Shown: positions 27,440-36,399 of the stretch, one piece after another
How the letters are laid out: each line of letters starts with the position of its first letter
Numbering within the stretch: position 1 is the stretch's first letter
NCBI RefSeq assembly: GCF_914271435.1
Contig: NZ_CAJZAI010000001.1
Span: 682,001 to 746,000 of the forward strand
Length of the DNA stretch: 64,000 bases
Reading direction: 5' to 3'
Source of the DNA: Cupriavidus laharis
GTDB lineage: Bacteria; Pseudomonadota; Gammaproteobacteria; Burkholderiales; Burkholderiaceae
The notes under the pieces: model-generated
Seen by the model: only the letters and a program-made list of their open reading frames with translations
What the model was told of the DNA's origin: nothing
Database searches by the model: none
Translations under genes and position numbers: made by a program

Positions 27440-28087
27440 ATGACGCGCATACTCATTGCCGATGACCACGCTGTCGTGCGCGACGGGCTCAAGCACATCC
27501 TCGAGCGTGCCGGCAAGTTCGAAGTGGTGGGCGAAGCCGCGGACGGCACGCAGGTACTCAAGCTGGTGCGCGACTGCGCGCCACAGGTGCTGCTGCTCGA
27601 CTTGTCGATGCCAGGCCGCAGCGGCCTGGAACTGATCCGCCTGCTGCGGGTCGAGCAGCCCGCGCTGCGCATCCTGGTGCTGACCATGCACGCGGAACAG
27701 CAATACGTCGTACGCGCGTTCCAGGCCGGCGCCGCCGGCTACCTGACCAAGGAAAGCGCCGCGACCGAGCTGGTTTCCGCGATCGGGCAGGTAGCCAGCG
27801 GCGGCACCTACGTCAGCCAGTCGATCGCGGGCAAGCTGGCGACGAGCCTGCAGGACCCTCAGGGCGAGGCGCCGCACCTGCGCCTGTCCGACCGGGAGCT
27901 GGAAGTCTACCGGCGCCTGGTGCTGGGCGAGCCGCTCACGAGCATCGCGGCGGCACTGTGCGTGAGCGCCAAGACCGTCAGCACGTACAAGATGCGGCTG
28001 ATGGAGAAGATGCAGATGCCAAGCGAAGCCGCGTTGCTGCGCTACGCCATGCGCAACCACCTGTTCGACGAGGAAGAAGACATCTGA
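27440..28087 (+). CDS. LuxR/NarL-type response regulator
   Basis: A 215-residue regulator. Receiver with acidic residues Asp9/Asp10, phospho-acceptor Asp54 in LLLDLSMPGRSG, Thr in VLTMHAEQQ and Lys in YLTKESA. The C-terminal LuxR-type HTH is LSDRELEVYRRLVLGEPLTS with recognition helix VSAKTVSTYKMRLMEKM. Directly cotranscribed with the PAS kinase, so it is very likely its target. Its binding site is unknown; the GTCAG-N6-CTGAC palindromes are candidates. Confidence 0.94.
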   Translation: MTRILIADDHAVVRDGLKHILERAGKFEVVGEAADGTQVLKLVRDCAPQVLLLDLSMPGRSGLELIRLLRVEQPALRILVLTMHAEQQYVVRAFQAGAAGYLTKESAATELVSAIGQVASGGTYVSQSIAGKLATSLQDPQGEAPHLRLSDRELEVYRRLVLGEPLTSIAAALCVSAKTVSTYKMRLMEKMQMPSEAALLRYAMRNHLFDEEEDI

Positions 28088-28140
28088 GGCGCGCGGGCGG
28101 TTCGGCGATTCCTGTCGCCGATGCGTGATGTGGCACGTTC

Positions 28141-29676
28141 TCAGTATGGCGCGATGCAGATGGCCGGGTGCGCCAGCGCATAGCTGGCGGAGTAGTCCAG
28201 TTCCCCGGAGGCTTGGGCATGGATGGTGAACAGCGGTTGCCCGGCACGGACTTCGTCGTTGACCCGCACGTGCATCTCGATGCCCGCCACGTTCCGTCTC
28301 GGCGCGCCAGCCAGCTTTGCGGTGCGGGCAATGTGGCGGTTATCGATGGCCGTGACCTTGCCTGCATGCGGCGCGACGATATCGCGCCGGAAGATCGCCT
28401 CGCCCGGGATGCGCAAGCCGCCCTGCGCTTCGCAGATCGCCTGGAACTTGCGCCATGCCGCGCCGCTGTCGAGCAGCTGGCCGGCGGTCCTCTCGCCCTG
28501 GCCCTGCGGTGCTGCCCCGCAGAATTCGAGCAGGGCGCCCGCCAGCATCACCGAACGTTCGCGCAGGTCGGGCGGCGCCGATACCGACCGCTCCAGGACC
28601 GCCAGGACGTCGCGCGCCTCCAGCGCCGGGCCGATGCCTTTGCCGACCGGCTGTGCACCGTCCGTCCGTACCATCAGGATGTGCAGCCCGAATACCTGCG
28701 CCACGTGCCGCATGGCGGTTTCGAGCCGCTCCAGGTCCCTGTCCTCGCGGATCTTGGCGGTGGGGCCTACAGGTACGTCGATCAGGATGTGGGTGGAGCC
28801 GGCCGCGATCTTCTTTGACAGGATGGAGGCGACCAGCTGCGCGTCGCTGTCGATATCCAGGGCGCGCTCGACGCGGATCAGGATATCGTCGGCCGGGCTC
28901 AGGTTCAGCGCGCCACCCCAGACCAGCGATGCCCCGACACGCTCGACGACGTGCCGCAGCTCGGCCGCTTCCAGCGCCACGCAGGTCAACGTTTCCATCG
29001 TGTCGGCGGTACCGGCCGGGGACGTGATGGCCCGGGAAGAGGTCTTGGGCAGGACCAGGCCGCCCGCTGCCGCAATGGCCACGACAATCGGGCTGGTGCG
29101 GTTGCCGGGCAGCCCGCCGACGCAATGCTTGTCGGCAATGATGGCCTTGTCCCAGACCAGCCTTTCGCCGGAGTTCACCATGGCGCGCGTCAGGTCCACG
29201 GTTTCCCGCACGTTCATGCGGCCGTCGGCGCATGCGGCAAGGAACGCCGAGATGTACACATCGGCATATCTGCCGGCCGAAATATCCTGCACGATGGACT
29301 CGATCTGGGCGCTCTCCAGCCGGCGGCCATAGATCTTTGCCCGCAATGCGCGTACCGATTCGAGCGCGGGCGCGTGGCTGACCCCGACGATATCGCCGGC
29401 ACGCGCGGCGAGCGCCTGTGCGGCGCTGGATGACAGGCTGGCTTCCGCCGTTTCCAGCAGCGGCGAGCCAACCAGGTTCAGCGTGGCAATAATGGTCCTG
29501 TCGCCGATCTGCACCTGGACCCGCGCCTGCGCCGCAAAGCCCTCCGCGCGGCACACCGTGCAGTCCGGGTGCAGGTAGATCACATGCTCCTGCCAGGTGT
29601 CGATGCCGAGCGGCTTGAAGACCAGCGGCTCCGGGCCGCGGCCTTCATCGACGGCGTACGGCAGGTCATTGGCCAT
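28141..29676 (-). CDS. thymidine phosphorylase family protein (long, AMP-phosphorylase-like)
   Basis: A 511-residue protein of the pyrimidine/AMP phosphorylase family (archaeal-type, with an extra N-terminal domain of about 85 residues). Phosphate-binding and substrate segments include [39 protein letters not shown] and [15 protein letters not shown]. The C-terminal domain is [21 protein letters not shown] with [12 protein letters not shown]. Bacterial members are annotated as putative thymidine phosphorylases; AMP as substrate cannot be excluded. An ATG 9 nt upstream (29685) is an alternative start. It follows the fnr-type gene by about 30-40 bp on the same strand. Confidence 0.85.
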   Translation of the reverse strand: MANDLPYAVDEGRGPEPLVFKPLGIDTWQEHVIYLHPDCTVCRAEGFAAQARVQVQIGDRTIIATLNLVGSPLLETAEASLSSSAAQALAARAGDIVGVSHAPALESVRALRAKIYGRRLESAQIESIVQDISAGRYADVYISAFLAACADGRMNVRETVDLTRAMVNSGERLVWDKAIIADKHCVGGLPGNRTSPIVVAIAAAGGLVLPKTSSRAITSPAGTADTMETLTCVALEAAELRHVVERVGASLVWGGALNLSPADDILIRVERALDIDSDAQLVASILSKKIAAGSTHILIDVPVGPTAKIREDRDLERLETAMRHVAQVFGLHILMVRTDGAQPVGKGIGPALEARDVLAVLERSVSAPPDLRERSVMLAGALLEFCGAAPQGQGERTAGQLLDSGAAWRKFQAICEAQGGLRIPGEAIFRRDIVAPHAGKVTAIDNRHIARTAKLAGAPRRNVAGIEMHVRVNDEVRAGQPLFTIHAQASGELDYSASYALAHPAICIAPY

Positions 29677-29716
29677 TGTCCCCATCCATTGCCCTATCGA
29701 TTCCCGCTGTACGCGT

Positions 29717-30502
29717 TCAGCGCATGTCGAGAGCCTCGAGATCCAGCAGGTCGATCTGCTTGCCCTGGACGCGGATCAGTCCTTCCTGCTGGAAGCGGGA
29801 CAATGTCCGGCTCGCGGTTTCCAGCGTCATGCCAAGGTAGCTGCCGATGTCCTCCCGCGTCATGCGCAGCGTGAAGGAGGTCGGCGAAAAGCCCCTGCGC
29901 TGCAGGCGGGCCGAGATATTGAGCAGGAACGCCGCCACGCGCTGTTCGGCGGTGAGGTTGCTGAGCAGCATCATCTGGCCGGTCTCGCGGACGATCTCGG
30001 CGCTCATCATCTTGTGGACCTGCTGCTGCAGCGATCTGACTTCCCGGCACAGCGCTTCCAGCAGGTGGAACGGGATCACGCAGACGGCGCTGTCTTCCAG
30101 CGCGATGGCATCGCATGCATGGGCCTCCGTGGAGATGCCGTCCAGGCCGATCGTTTCGCCGGACAGGAAGAAGCCGGAGACATACTCCCGGCCGCTCTGG
30201 TGCGAAAGTACCGTCTTGAACGAACCGGAGCGGACCGCATAAATGCTCTGGAAGGGGTCGCCGGCCCGGTACAGCGCCTGGCCTTGCTTGACCATTCGCC
30301 AGTTGCGCACGACATTGTTCAGCCGCGCGACATCGGAATCATCCAGGTTGGATGCCATGCAGATGTGCCTGAGCATGCAGGAGGAACACTGCGCCGACGG
30401 CGTCGCCGCCTTTTCGGCGGAGAATCGGACAGGACGGCTGGCGGGGGCGCGGGTGTCATCCTGAGGCAAATCCATCAGAGGCGAATCGGTGGTTCCGAAC
30501 AT
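29717..30502 (-). CDS. Fnr-type Crp-family regulator with Fe-S cluster cysteines
   Basis: A 261-residue transcription factor. The N-terminal [10 protein letters not shown] gives Cys39, Cys42 and Cys48 with the spacing of E. coli FNR (C-x2-C-x5-C), and Cys141 in SAVCVIPF is 93 residues after Cys48, exactly the E. coli distance, so all four [4Fe-4S] ligands are present. The HTH is [20 protein letters not shown]; the E-x2-S-R recognition residues match FNR, predicting TTGAT-N4-ATCAA as target. The ATG at 30502 follows a GGAG site. It stands between the phosphorylase gene and a receiver-like gene. Confidence 0.94.
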   Translation of the reverse strand: MFGTTDSPLMDLPQDDTRAPASRPVRFSAEKAATPSAQCSSCMLRHICMASNLDDSDVARLNNVVRNWRMVKQGQALYRAGDPFQSIYAVRSGSFKTVLSHQSGREYVSGFFLSGETIGLDGISTEAHACDAIALEDSAVCVIPFHLLEALCREVRSLQQQVHKMMSAEIVRETGQMMLLSNLTAEQRVAAFLLNISARLQRRGFSPTSFTLRMTREDIGSYLGMTLETASRTLSRFQQEGLIRVQGKQIDLLDLEALDMR

Positions 30503-30563
30503 CGTATTCTCCAGATGAGGTGCAAGCAGGACCACGTTTGCCGGCCCCGCTACGCCCATACTC

Positions 30564-30968
30564 CTATGGTTCAATGCCTTGCCGGGTTGTACCTGCGATC
30601 TTCAGCAGGACAGCGCGCAGGTCGTCGACTTCCAGCGTCTTGTCGAAGCAGTAGCTCCCGCCGGCCATCAGGCAGGCCCTTCTCATCTGCGGGGACCCGC
30701 TATTGGTGAGCACGATCACGATGCTCCCCGGCAAGGTCGCCGCCAGCAGCCGGACCTGCCACAGGGGCTGTCCGCTGCGCAGCCCGACCAGCACCACGTC
30801 CGGGTGAAGCGCCTCGATTGCCGGCAGGTCGGTTTCGGCATCCGTACCGGTTCCAACGACCTGCAAGCCGGCAACCCCGCTTACCAGGCGCTGCTGCCGC
30901 GTCCTGATGGAACTCGCATGCTCGAGAAGGTAGACGGTAAGGCCGTGGACCTGGGTGCGGTGGCTCAT
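30564..30968 (-). CDS. receiver-like protein lacking the phospho-acceptor Asp
   Basis: A 134-residue stand-alone CheY-like fold. The strand that normally ends in the phosphorylated Asp (PDVVLLDL) reads PDVVLVGL, with Gly62 in its place. The later Thr (VIVLTNSG) and Lys (YCFDKTLEVDDL) are kept, while only one acidic residue remains at the N-terminal site (LLEHASS). It probably works as a phosphorylation-independent interaction module. It is 61 bp upstream of the Fnr gene on the same strand and divergent from hsp20. Confidence 0.75.
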   Translation of the reverse strand: MSHRTQVHGLTVYLLEHASSIRTRQQRLVSGVAGLQVVGTGTDAETDLPAIEALHPDVVLVGLRSGQPLWQVRLLAATLPGSIVIVLTNSGSPQMRRACLMAGGSYCFDKTLEVDDLRAVLLKIAGTTRQGIEP

Positions 30969-31045
30969 GTGCCCAGTATTGTCGCCGGGCGCGCATTCCG
31001 ATATCAGGCTGTGCTGAGACTCGCGTCAGGCTTCGGGCCGGTGTT

Positions 31046-31061
31046 GTCAGGTTTACCTGAC
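31046..31061. promoter_or_regulatory. palindrome GTCAG-N6-CTGAC upstream of hsp20
   Basis: GTCAGGTTTACCTGAC is a perfect palindrome (7 bp arms, 2 bp centre). The same GTCAG-N6-CTGAC frame recurs at 43550-43565. It lies about 160 bp before the hsp20 start; a poor FNR-like half (TTGAT-GCAG-GACAA, 31126-31139) lies between. Confidence 0.45.
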
Positions 31062-31219
31062 GGCCTGATGCCCGGACACCCGCAAGCCATGTGGGCCAGG
31101 CGGTGCACGCGCCGATGCACCTGCCTTGATGCAGGACAAACGCCGGCCGCGCGCAACTGCCAATCTGGAAACAGCCGGTGTTTCCGGTTCTGTTGTTCCA
31201 GCTTTGCAAGGAGATCACC

Positions 31220-31642
31220 ATGACCAGCCTCAGGCACTTCGAACCCTTTTCCGTCGAACCTATCAACGACATGTTGCAAGGCATGCTGCGCTCATTCCGG
31301 GGCGCAGCGGATACCGGCCTGGCATTCAAGGTCGACGTGTCGGAGTCGGATACCGCTTATACGCTGACGGCGGAACTGCCTGGCGTGAAGAAGGAAGACA
31401 TCGATGTTTCCGTTGACCGCGGCACCGTGATGATTGCGGCAAAAGTGGAGAAGTCCTCGGAACAGAAGGAAGGCGAACGCCTGATCCGGCGCGAGCGCTA
31501 CAGCGGTTCGATGCAGCGTGCCTTCACGCTGGACGCCAGCATCGACGAGAGCAAGGTCGACGCGAGCTACACCAATGGCGTACTGCGCGTGGTCCTGCCC
31601 AAGAAGGAAACCTCGCCACAGCAGCGGATCGCGGTGAAGTAA
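31220..31642 (+). CDS. small heat-shock protein, Hsp20/alpha-crystallin family
   Basis: A 140-residue holdase chaperone. After a 40-residue N-terminal arm the alpha-crystallin domain runs FKVDVSESDTAYTLTAELPG to SYTNGVLRVVLPKKE, which holds the conserved GVLxxxLPK motif. AAGGAG lies 6 nt before the ATG at 31220. First gene of a plus-strand group with a BON protein. Confidence 0.94.
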   Translation: MTSLRHFEPFSVEPINDMLQGMLRSFRGAADTGLAFKVDVSESDTAYTLTAELPGVKKEDIDVSVDRGTVMIAAKVEKSSEQKEGERLIRRERYSGSMQRAFTLDASIDESKVDASYTNGVLRVVLPKKETSPQQRIAVK

Positions 31643-31767
31643 GGCTGCCATCCGACAGCCGAAAGGAGTGCGGTAATGAGAATCGACGAGATTTGTTCGC
31701 GTGAACCGGTCCACATCCCGCTTACCTGCACTTTGGTGCCGGTACGGCCTGTCGTGAGATCGAAGCC

Positions 31768-32412
31768 ATGAAAACTGATCTTCAACTCAAGAAGGAAGTC
31801 CTCGACGAGCTGGACTGGGACCCGTCGCTCGACGCCGCCGCAATCGGCGTCGAGGTCAACGAAGGCGTGGTCACGCTCAGCGGCCATCTGCCCAGCTATG
31901 CCGAGAAGCTCGCCGCGGAGCGCGCTGCCGAGAAGGTGTCCGGGGTAAGGGGAGTCGTGGTGAACCTGGAGGTGAGGCCCGCGAGCGTGCCCAGCGACGA
32001 AGCCATCGCCAATGCCGCGCGCGACGCGCTGCAATGGCATGTCCACCTGCCGCCGGATGCCGTCAAGCTGCGCGTGGAGAAAGGGTGGATAACCCTGGCC
32101 GGCGAAGTGGAGTGGGGCTACCAGCGCAAGGTGGCCGAACGTACCGTCTCCCATCTGCGCGGCGTGACGGGCGTGACCAACCTCATCAAGATGCATGCAC
32201 GCGTGGCGCCCGCCGACGTGGTGGAGCGGATCGAAGCGGCATTGCGCCGGCACGCGGAACGTGAAGCGAGGCACATCAGCATCTCGATGAAGGATGGCAC
32301 GGTAACGCTGAGCGGCCACGTGGGTACGCGCGCCGAGCGGCTGGCGGCGGTTGGCGCGGCATGGTCCGCACCCGGCGTCGGCGCCGTGGTGGACAACCTG
32401 GAGCTCGGTTGA
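31768..32412 (+). CDS. BON-domain protein with three BON repeats
   Basis: A 214-residue protein made of three BON units (about residues 3-69, 77-145 and 148-213), each with the glycine pattern VxLxGxV (VVTLSGHLP, WITLAGEVE, TVTLSGHVG). No signal peptide is seen, so unlike OsmY it is probably cytoplasmic. BON proteins bind phospholipid or other ligands in stress. It lies 125 bp behind hsp20. Confidence 0.9.
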   Translation: MKTDLQLKKEVLDELDWDPSLDAAAIGVEVNEGVVTLSGHLPSYAEKLAAERAAEKVSGVRGVVVNLEVRPASVPSDEAIANAARDALQWHVHLPPDAVKLRVEKGWITLAGEVEWGYQRKVAERTVSHLRGVTGVTNLIKMHARVAPADVVERIEAALRRHAEREARHISISMKDGTVTLSGHVGTRAERLAAVGAAWSAPGVGAVVDNLELG

Positions 32413-32434
32413 AGGGAGGAGGGGATGAGGCGCA

Positions 32435-32470
32435 ACGGGAAAGCAAGGCCGCTGGTCCGCGCTTTCCCGT
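32435..32470 (+). promoter_or_regulatory. strong hairpin directly before a ribosome site
   Basis: ACGGGAAAGC (32435-32444), a 16-nt loop and GCTTTCCCGT (32461-32470) form a perfect 10-bp stem. GGAGG of the next gene follows at once (32471-32475). It may end the BON transcript or modulate translation of the 69-residue gene. Confidence 0.6.
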
Positions 32471-32483
32471 GGAGGTCTGACCT

Positions 32484-32693
32484 ATGCCGTGGAATTCCGG
32501 GTACTTTCCTGCGTCGATGAAGAATCTCGCGCCCATGGTCAGGGAGAAGGCGATCGAGATCGCCAATGCTTTGCTGGCGCAGGGGTACGGCGAAGGCATG
32601 GCGATCCGCATTGCCGTTGCCCAGGCGCATCGCTGGGCTGCCGGGCATGCCGAAGAGCCGGCCCCGCATGGGCCGCGGCGCTCTCGGCCTTGA
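32484..32693 (+). CDS. small conserved protein of unknown function
   Basis: A 69-residue basic protein, MPWNSGYFPASMKNLAPMVR then EKAIEIANALLAQGYGEGMA and IRIAVAQAHRWAA. The pattern P-x-SMK-L-x-x-VR-KAIEIANALL--G---G-AI-IA-A is that of a short conserved bacterial protein often found near stress genes, without known function. GGAGG precedes it by 8 nt, right after a strong hairpin. Confidence 0.72.
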   Translation: MPWNSGYFPASMKNLAPMVREKAIEIANALLAQGYGEGMAIRIAVAQAHRWAAGHAEEPAPHGPRRSRP

Positions 32694-32714
32694 GAGACGC
32701 CGGACCGACGCGGC

Positions 32715-33889
32715 TCAATTTTCCTGGGTCTGCTCCTCGTTCCCGGCGCTGTCATCATCGGACAGCGGCAACCGGATGGCGATGCCATCGGAATGCGAAC
32801 CGGTCTGTGCAGCGAACCCGAACCCGCGCACCAGGCCAAGCATACGGCGGTTGCCGGGCAGCACGGTGCCCGCGAGGAAGCGCGTGCCCTGCTTCCGGCA
32901 ATGCGCCACGATCTTTTTCATGAGCAGCGTCCCCAGGCCGCGTCCCGTGCAATCCGAGCGGACGACGATTCCGATTTCCGCCTCGATGTTGTCGGGATCC
33001 GACTCGGCACGCACCTCTCCCAGGATCTCTGCATTGCCTTCAGGCGTTTCCGCCATGGCAACGAATGCCATTTCGCGCGCATAGTCGATCTGGGTCAGCC
33101 GGGCCAGTTGTGCGTGCTCGGGATTGCGGAATGTGCAGAAGTAGCGCGCGTGCATGTCTTCGAGCGACAACTGCTCGAAGAACGTCCGCAATGCAGCCTC
33201 GTCTTCGGGACGGATCGGGCGCAGCCGGATGGTGGTGCCGTTCCACGTCACGTGTTCTTCGAGTTCGCGGGGGTAAGGCAGGATCGCCAGCCGGTCGTGG
33301 GGATGTCCCTCAGCAGGCCGTATGGCGATGCGCGCATCAGTGCATCGGTCGCCATGACCCCGGCGCCTCCGCCGTTGGTGATGATGGCAAGACGGTCGCC
33401 ATGCACAGGCCTGGCCCTGGCCAGGGTTTCCACGGCGGCGAACAGGTCTTCGGTCGTGGCCACCCGCAGCATGCCCGCCCGGCGGATGACGGCATCGTAG
33501 ATATCGTCGCGGCTGGCCAGTGCGCTGGTGTGCGACGCAGCGGCCTTCGCGCCTTCGGGCGCGCGGCCGGCCTTGACGATCAGCACGGGCTTGCAGCGTG
33601 CGGCCGCACGGGCTGCCGACATGAAGCGCCTTCCGTTCCGGATGGCCTCGACATAGAGCAGGATCGCCTGGGTATCGGGGTCGCCCGCGAGGTAGTCGAG
33701 GACGTCGGCAACGTCGACATCCGCGCTGTCGCCCAGCGACACAAAGTGGGAAAAACCGATCTGCCGCGGGCGCGCCCAGTCCAGCACTGCCGTTGCCAGC
33801 GCCCCGGACTGCGTGGCGAATGCCAGCTTGCCCGGCAGGGCGTGGCCGGGCGCAAAGCTGGCGTTCAGCCCTCTGTCCGGCGAGATCAT
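32715..33889 (-). pseudogene. remnant of Pat-type acetyl-CoA synthetase-like/GNAT protein acetyltransferase
   Basis: Two frames are needed. The upstream part (33889-33248) carries the succinyl-CoA-ligase-like segment LNASFAPGHALPGKLAFATQ, SGALATAVLDWA, VKAGRAPEGAKAAASHTSAL and IITNGGGAGVMATDAL. The downstream part (about 33310-32715, shifted frame) carries a full GNAT domain, LAILPYPRELEEHVTW, TIRLRPIRPEDEAALR and GRGLGTLLMKKIVAHCRKQG. Intact Pat proteins are near 800-900 residues; here the CoA-binding N-terminus and the ATP-grasp region between the two parts are missing. A functional stand-alone GNAT product is possible but has no clear start. Confidence 0.8.
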
Positions 33890-33924
33890 GCCACGTCAGG
33901 CCGTGCGCCAACTGATTATCCGCG

Positions 33925-35307
33925 TCAGCCTCTGAGGCCCGTGTGCGATCCCGCTCCCGCCGATCCGCTCAGCGCGTCGGCGGCCCGGGCCAGGTCGATG
34001 AGTGCCGCACTAACGGCGACGGGATAGGCACTCGCCGGCTCCAGTGACCGGAGCGCGGCGGGCAGGGCGGCGATCTGCTGCATGGCAAGGGCGCGGCTGG
34101 TGCCCAGGGGAACCGGTGGCGCCGTGCGCCTGCCCGCCGTCATGCACGGCTGCATGAGCGGAACGCCGTCGCAGGCGTCGCCTTCGAGGGTCAGCGTGTC
34201 GCCGGACATGGTGCCGTCCGCGCCATAGCGGCGGTAGGACTGCTTGCGCCCCGGCCATGTCGCCTTGCCTTCGGAACGCTTGCGCCGCGGCAGGCCCGCG
34301 TACTCGGTGAGCTTGTAGGCGCAATCGAGATAAGGCGCGTCGGCCGACGTATTCATGCGCGTGCCGACGCCGAAGCCGTCGATGGGGGCGCCGCTTTCCA
34401 CCAGGTCGCGAACGCGGTATTCGTCGAGGTTGCCGCTCGCGAAGATGCCGATCTCCCGGAAGCCGGCGCCGTCGAGAATCGCCCTGACCCGGCGGGCATG
34501 CTCGCCGAGGTCGCCGCTGTCCAGGCGCACGGCGTTCACCCGGATGCCGCTTTCACGCAGCCTGGCCGCAAGTGCCGCCACCTTGTGCGCCCCGGCTTCC
34601 GTGTCATAGGTGTCGATCAGCAGCGTGCTGTTGCCGGGCTGGGAGCGGGCGAACGATTCGAAGGCCTGTGCCTCGTCCAGGTGGGCCTGCACGTATGAAT
34701 GGGCCATCGTGCCATAGACGGGGATGCCGTAGCGCAATCCCGCCAGCAGGGTGGCGGTCCCGGTGAAGCCTGCCAGGTAGCTGGCGCGCGCCGACAGCAT
34801 GCCGGCTTCGGCGCCGTGGGCCCGGCGCAGCCCGAAATCGACCAGGCTGCGCCCTTGCGCCATCAGTGCCACGCGCGCGGCCTTGCTCGCCACGATGGTC
34901 TCGTAGTGGAGCAGGTTCATGACCCGGCTTTCGACAAGCTGGGCCTCGCGTATCGGCGCGGTCACGCGCAGGATGGGTTCGTCCGGGAAGAACACCATGC
35001 CCTCCGGCATGGCCTGCACGTCGCCGGAAAACCGGAAGCCTTCAAGCGAGCGCAGGAACGGCGTGCTGAAGTGGCCGGTCTGCTTCAGCAGGCCGATGTC
35101 GTCCGCGCTGAAGCGCAAGGTCTCCAGGTAGGCCAGGACCTGTTCCAGGCCTGCCGCGATGAGGAAGTTCCTTCCCGCCGGCAGCTTGCGCACGAAGAAC
35201 TCGAAGCTCGCGGTGTCGTTCATGCCGGCGTCGAAGTACGCCTGCATCATCGTGAACTCGTACAGGTCGGTAAGCAGCGGGCTTTCGGAAGTGATATGGG
35301 TGGTCAT
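33925..35307 (-). CDS. pncB: nicotinate phosphoribosyltransferase
   Basis: A 460-residue enzyme of NAD salvage joining nicotinate with PRPP. It begins TSESPLLTDLYEFTMMQAYF, has the family segments EFFVRKLPAGRNFLIAAGLE, VDFGLRRAHGAEAGMLSARA, DTYDTEAGAHKV, VRLDSGDLGEHARRVR and DGFGVGTRMNTS. The ATG at 35307 is used; a GTG at 35319 is upstream. Length is normal. It lies in the stress island between the Pat scar and a GroEL scar, all on the minus strand. Confidence 0.93.
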   Translation of the reverse strand: MTTHITSESPLLTDLYEFTMMQAYFDAGMNDTASFEFFVRKLPAGRNFLIAAGLEQVLAYLETLRFSADDIGLLKQTGHFSTPFLRSLEGFRFSGDVQAMPEGMVFFPDEPILRVTAPIREAQLVESRVMNLLHYETIVASKAARVALMAQGRSLVDFGLRRAHGAEAGMLSARASYLAGFTGTATLLAGLRYGIPVYGTMAHSYVQAHLDEAQAFESFARSQPGNSTLLIDTYDTEAGAHKVAALAARLRESGIRVNAVRLDSGDLGEHARRVRAILDGAGFREIGIFASGNLDEYRVRDLVESGAPIDGFGVGTRMNTSADAPYLDCAYKLTEYAGLPRRKRSEGKATWPGRKQSYRRYGADGTMSGDTLTLEGDACDGVPLMQPCMTAGRRTAPPVPLGTSRALAMQQIAALPAALRSLEPASAYPVAVSAALIDLARAADALSGSAGAGSHTGLRG

Positions 35308-35362
35308 GGCGGTTCCCACGAAGTGGCCGGCAGCCGTTCAGTACTCGCTCCCGAACATGGCG

Positions 35363-35390
35363 GAGCCCTTCCGGCACGCCGGAAGGGCTC
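35363..35390 (-). terminator. 13-bp perfect hairpin after the GroEL remnant
   Basis: GAGCCCTTCCGGC, AC, GCCGGAAGGGCTC. The stem is perfect but no T tract follows. Its position just behind the groEL-like tail suggests a leftover groEL terminator. Confidence 0.5.
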
Positions 35391-35560
35391 CGCTCGACGG
35401 CGATCATGCAGTCGGTCGTGAGCAGCAGCGAGGCGATCGAGATGGCGTTCTGCAGGGCAGTGCACACCACCTTTACCGCCACCTTTACCGGGGCGATCGC
35501 GCTCACTTCCAGCATATCGCCAAAGCGTTCGCTGCCGGCATCGTCGTTTTGCGTGCCCGG
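35391..35560 (-). pseudogene. remnant of a groEL chaperonin gene (C-terminal tail)
   Basis: The minus strand reads GSERFGDMLEVSAIAPVKVA, VKVVCTALQNAISIASLLLT and TDCMIA, clearly the GroEL C-terminal segment (normally [37 protein letters not shown]). A 12-bp tandem duplication (CCACCTTTACCG-type, plus strand near 35467-35490) adds codons in the PVKV region. No upstream GroEL sequence remains: the frame continues into unrelated sequence and the rhomboid gene lies 60 bp away. Confidence 0.8.
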
Positions 35561-35619
35561 AATGGCGGCGGGCGCGTTGACGCAACGCCAAACGCGGAAG
35601 CGGCCCGGAAGCGCGGGGC

Positions 35620-36216
35620 TCAGGTTCGCGGCTCCGCGCGCACATGCCAGTGCCGCAGGAGCAGCGCGCTTCCCGCCATGCCACCAAGGTGGGCAAAGTG
35701 CGCAATGCCGGTGCGGGTGTCGGCAAGCCCAAGCAGCAGCTCCAGCACGGCATAGACCGTGGCGAAGAGCCATGCCGGCATGGGAATCGGCGGAAACAGC
35801 AAGACCACGATGCGGCGCGGGAAGAGTCGCGCATAGGCGAACAACATGCCGAACACCGCACCCGACGCGCCGATCGTCGGCACGTGCGCCGGGGTGATGT
35901 AGCTCAGGACGGCCAGCTGGGTCAGGCCGGCGCTGACCAGGCTGGCCAGGTAAACCGCCAGCGTGCGGCCGGGCCCTTGGGCGGCTTCGATGCTGCGGCC
36001 GAACATCAGCAGGCCAAGCATGTTGAAGGCCAGGTGAGCCAGGTTGGCATGCAGGAAGCCGTAGGTGAGCAGTTGCCACGGCGCGAAGCCCATTCCGGCG
36101 TCCGCCCCGGCGCCTGTTGACAGCGGCCACAGCGCGAACGCCATGGCCAGCGCGCCGCCAGTCAGCACTTCGCCGAAGAAGGTGACGATGTTCAGGATGA
36201 TCAGCAGCGTTGTCAT
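35620..36216 (-). CDS. rhomboid family intramembrane serine protease
   Basis: A 198-residue, six-helix membrane protease. LTYGFLHANLAHLAFNMLGL gives the conserved HxxxHxxxN-type stretch, GASGAVFGM the nucleophile Ser, and IAHFAHLGGMAGS the catalytic His. The ATG at 36216 follows GGAGG by 10 nt. Substrate unknown. Confidence 0.9.
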   Translation of the reverse strand: MTTLLIILNIVTFFGEVLTGGALAMAFALWPLSTGAGADAGMGFAPWQLLTYGFLHANLAHLAFNMLGLLMFGRSIEAAQGPGRTLAVYLASLVSAGLTQLAVLSYITPAHVPTIGASGAVFGMLFAYARLFPRRIVVLLFPPIPMPAWLFATVYAVLELLLGLADTRTGIAHFAHLGGMAGSALLLRHWHVRAEPRT

Positions 36217-36399
36217 GGCCTGATGGCCTCCAGCATGCACGTGCTTCAAACATAGGCGCGCACGGATGGCGCGGATTGTTCCGTGTCAACGGAGTCCGGC
36301 CCCGGGCGGTTCCGGCCCGTCTGCAGTTCCTTTGATCCAGCCCAAGTTGTGGCCTGGCTGTACGCATAGCTTATCCATAAGTGCCCACCAGCCGCTTCA

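Noticed and set aside
36332..36345. TTGAT-CCAG-CCCAA as an FNR box ahead of the truncated BCAM0308-like gene
   Set aside because: The second half-site is poor and the gene looks truncated.
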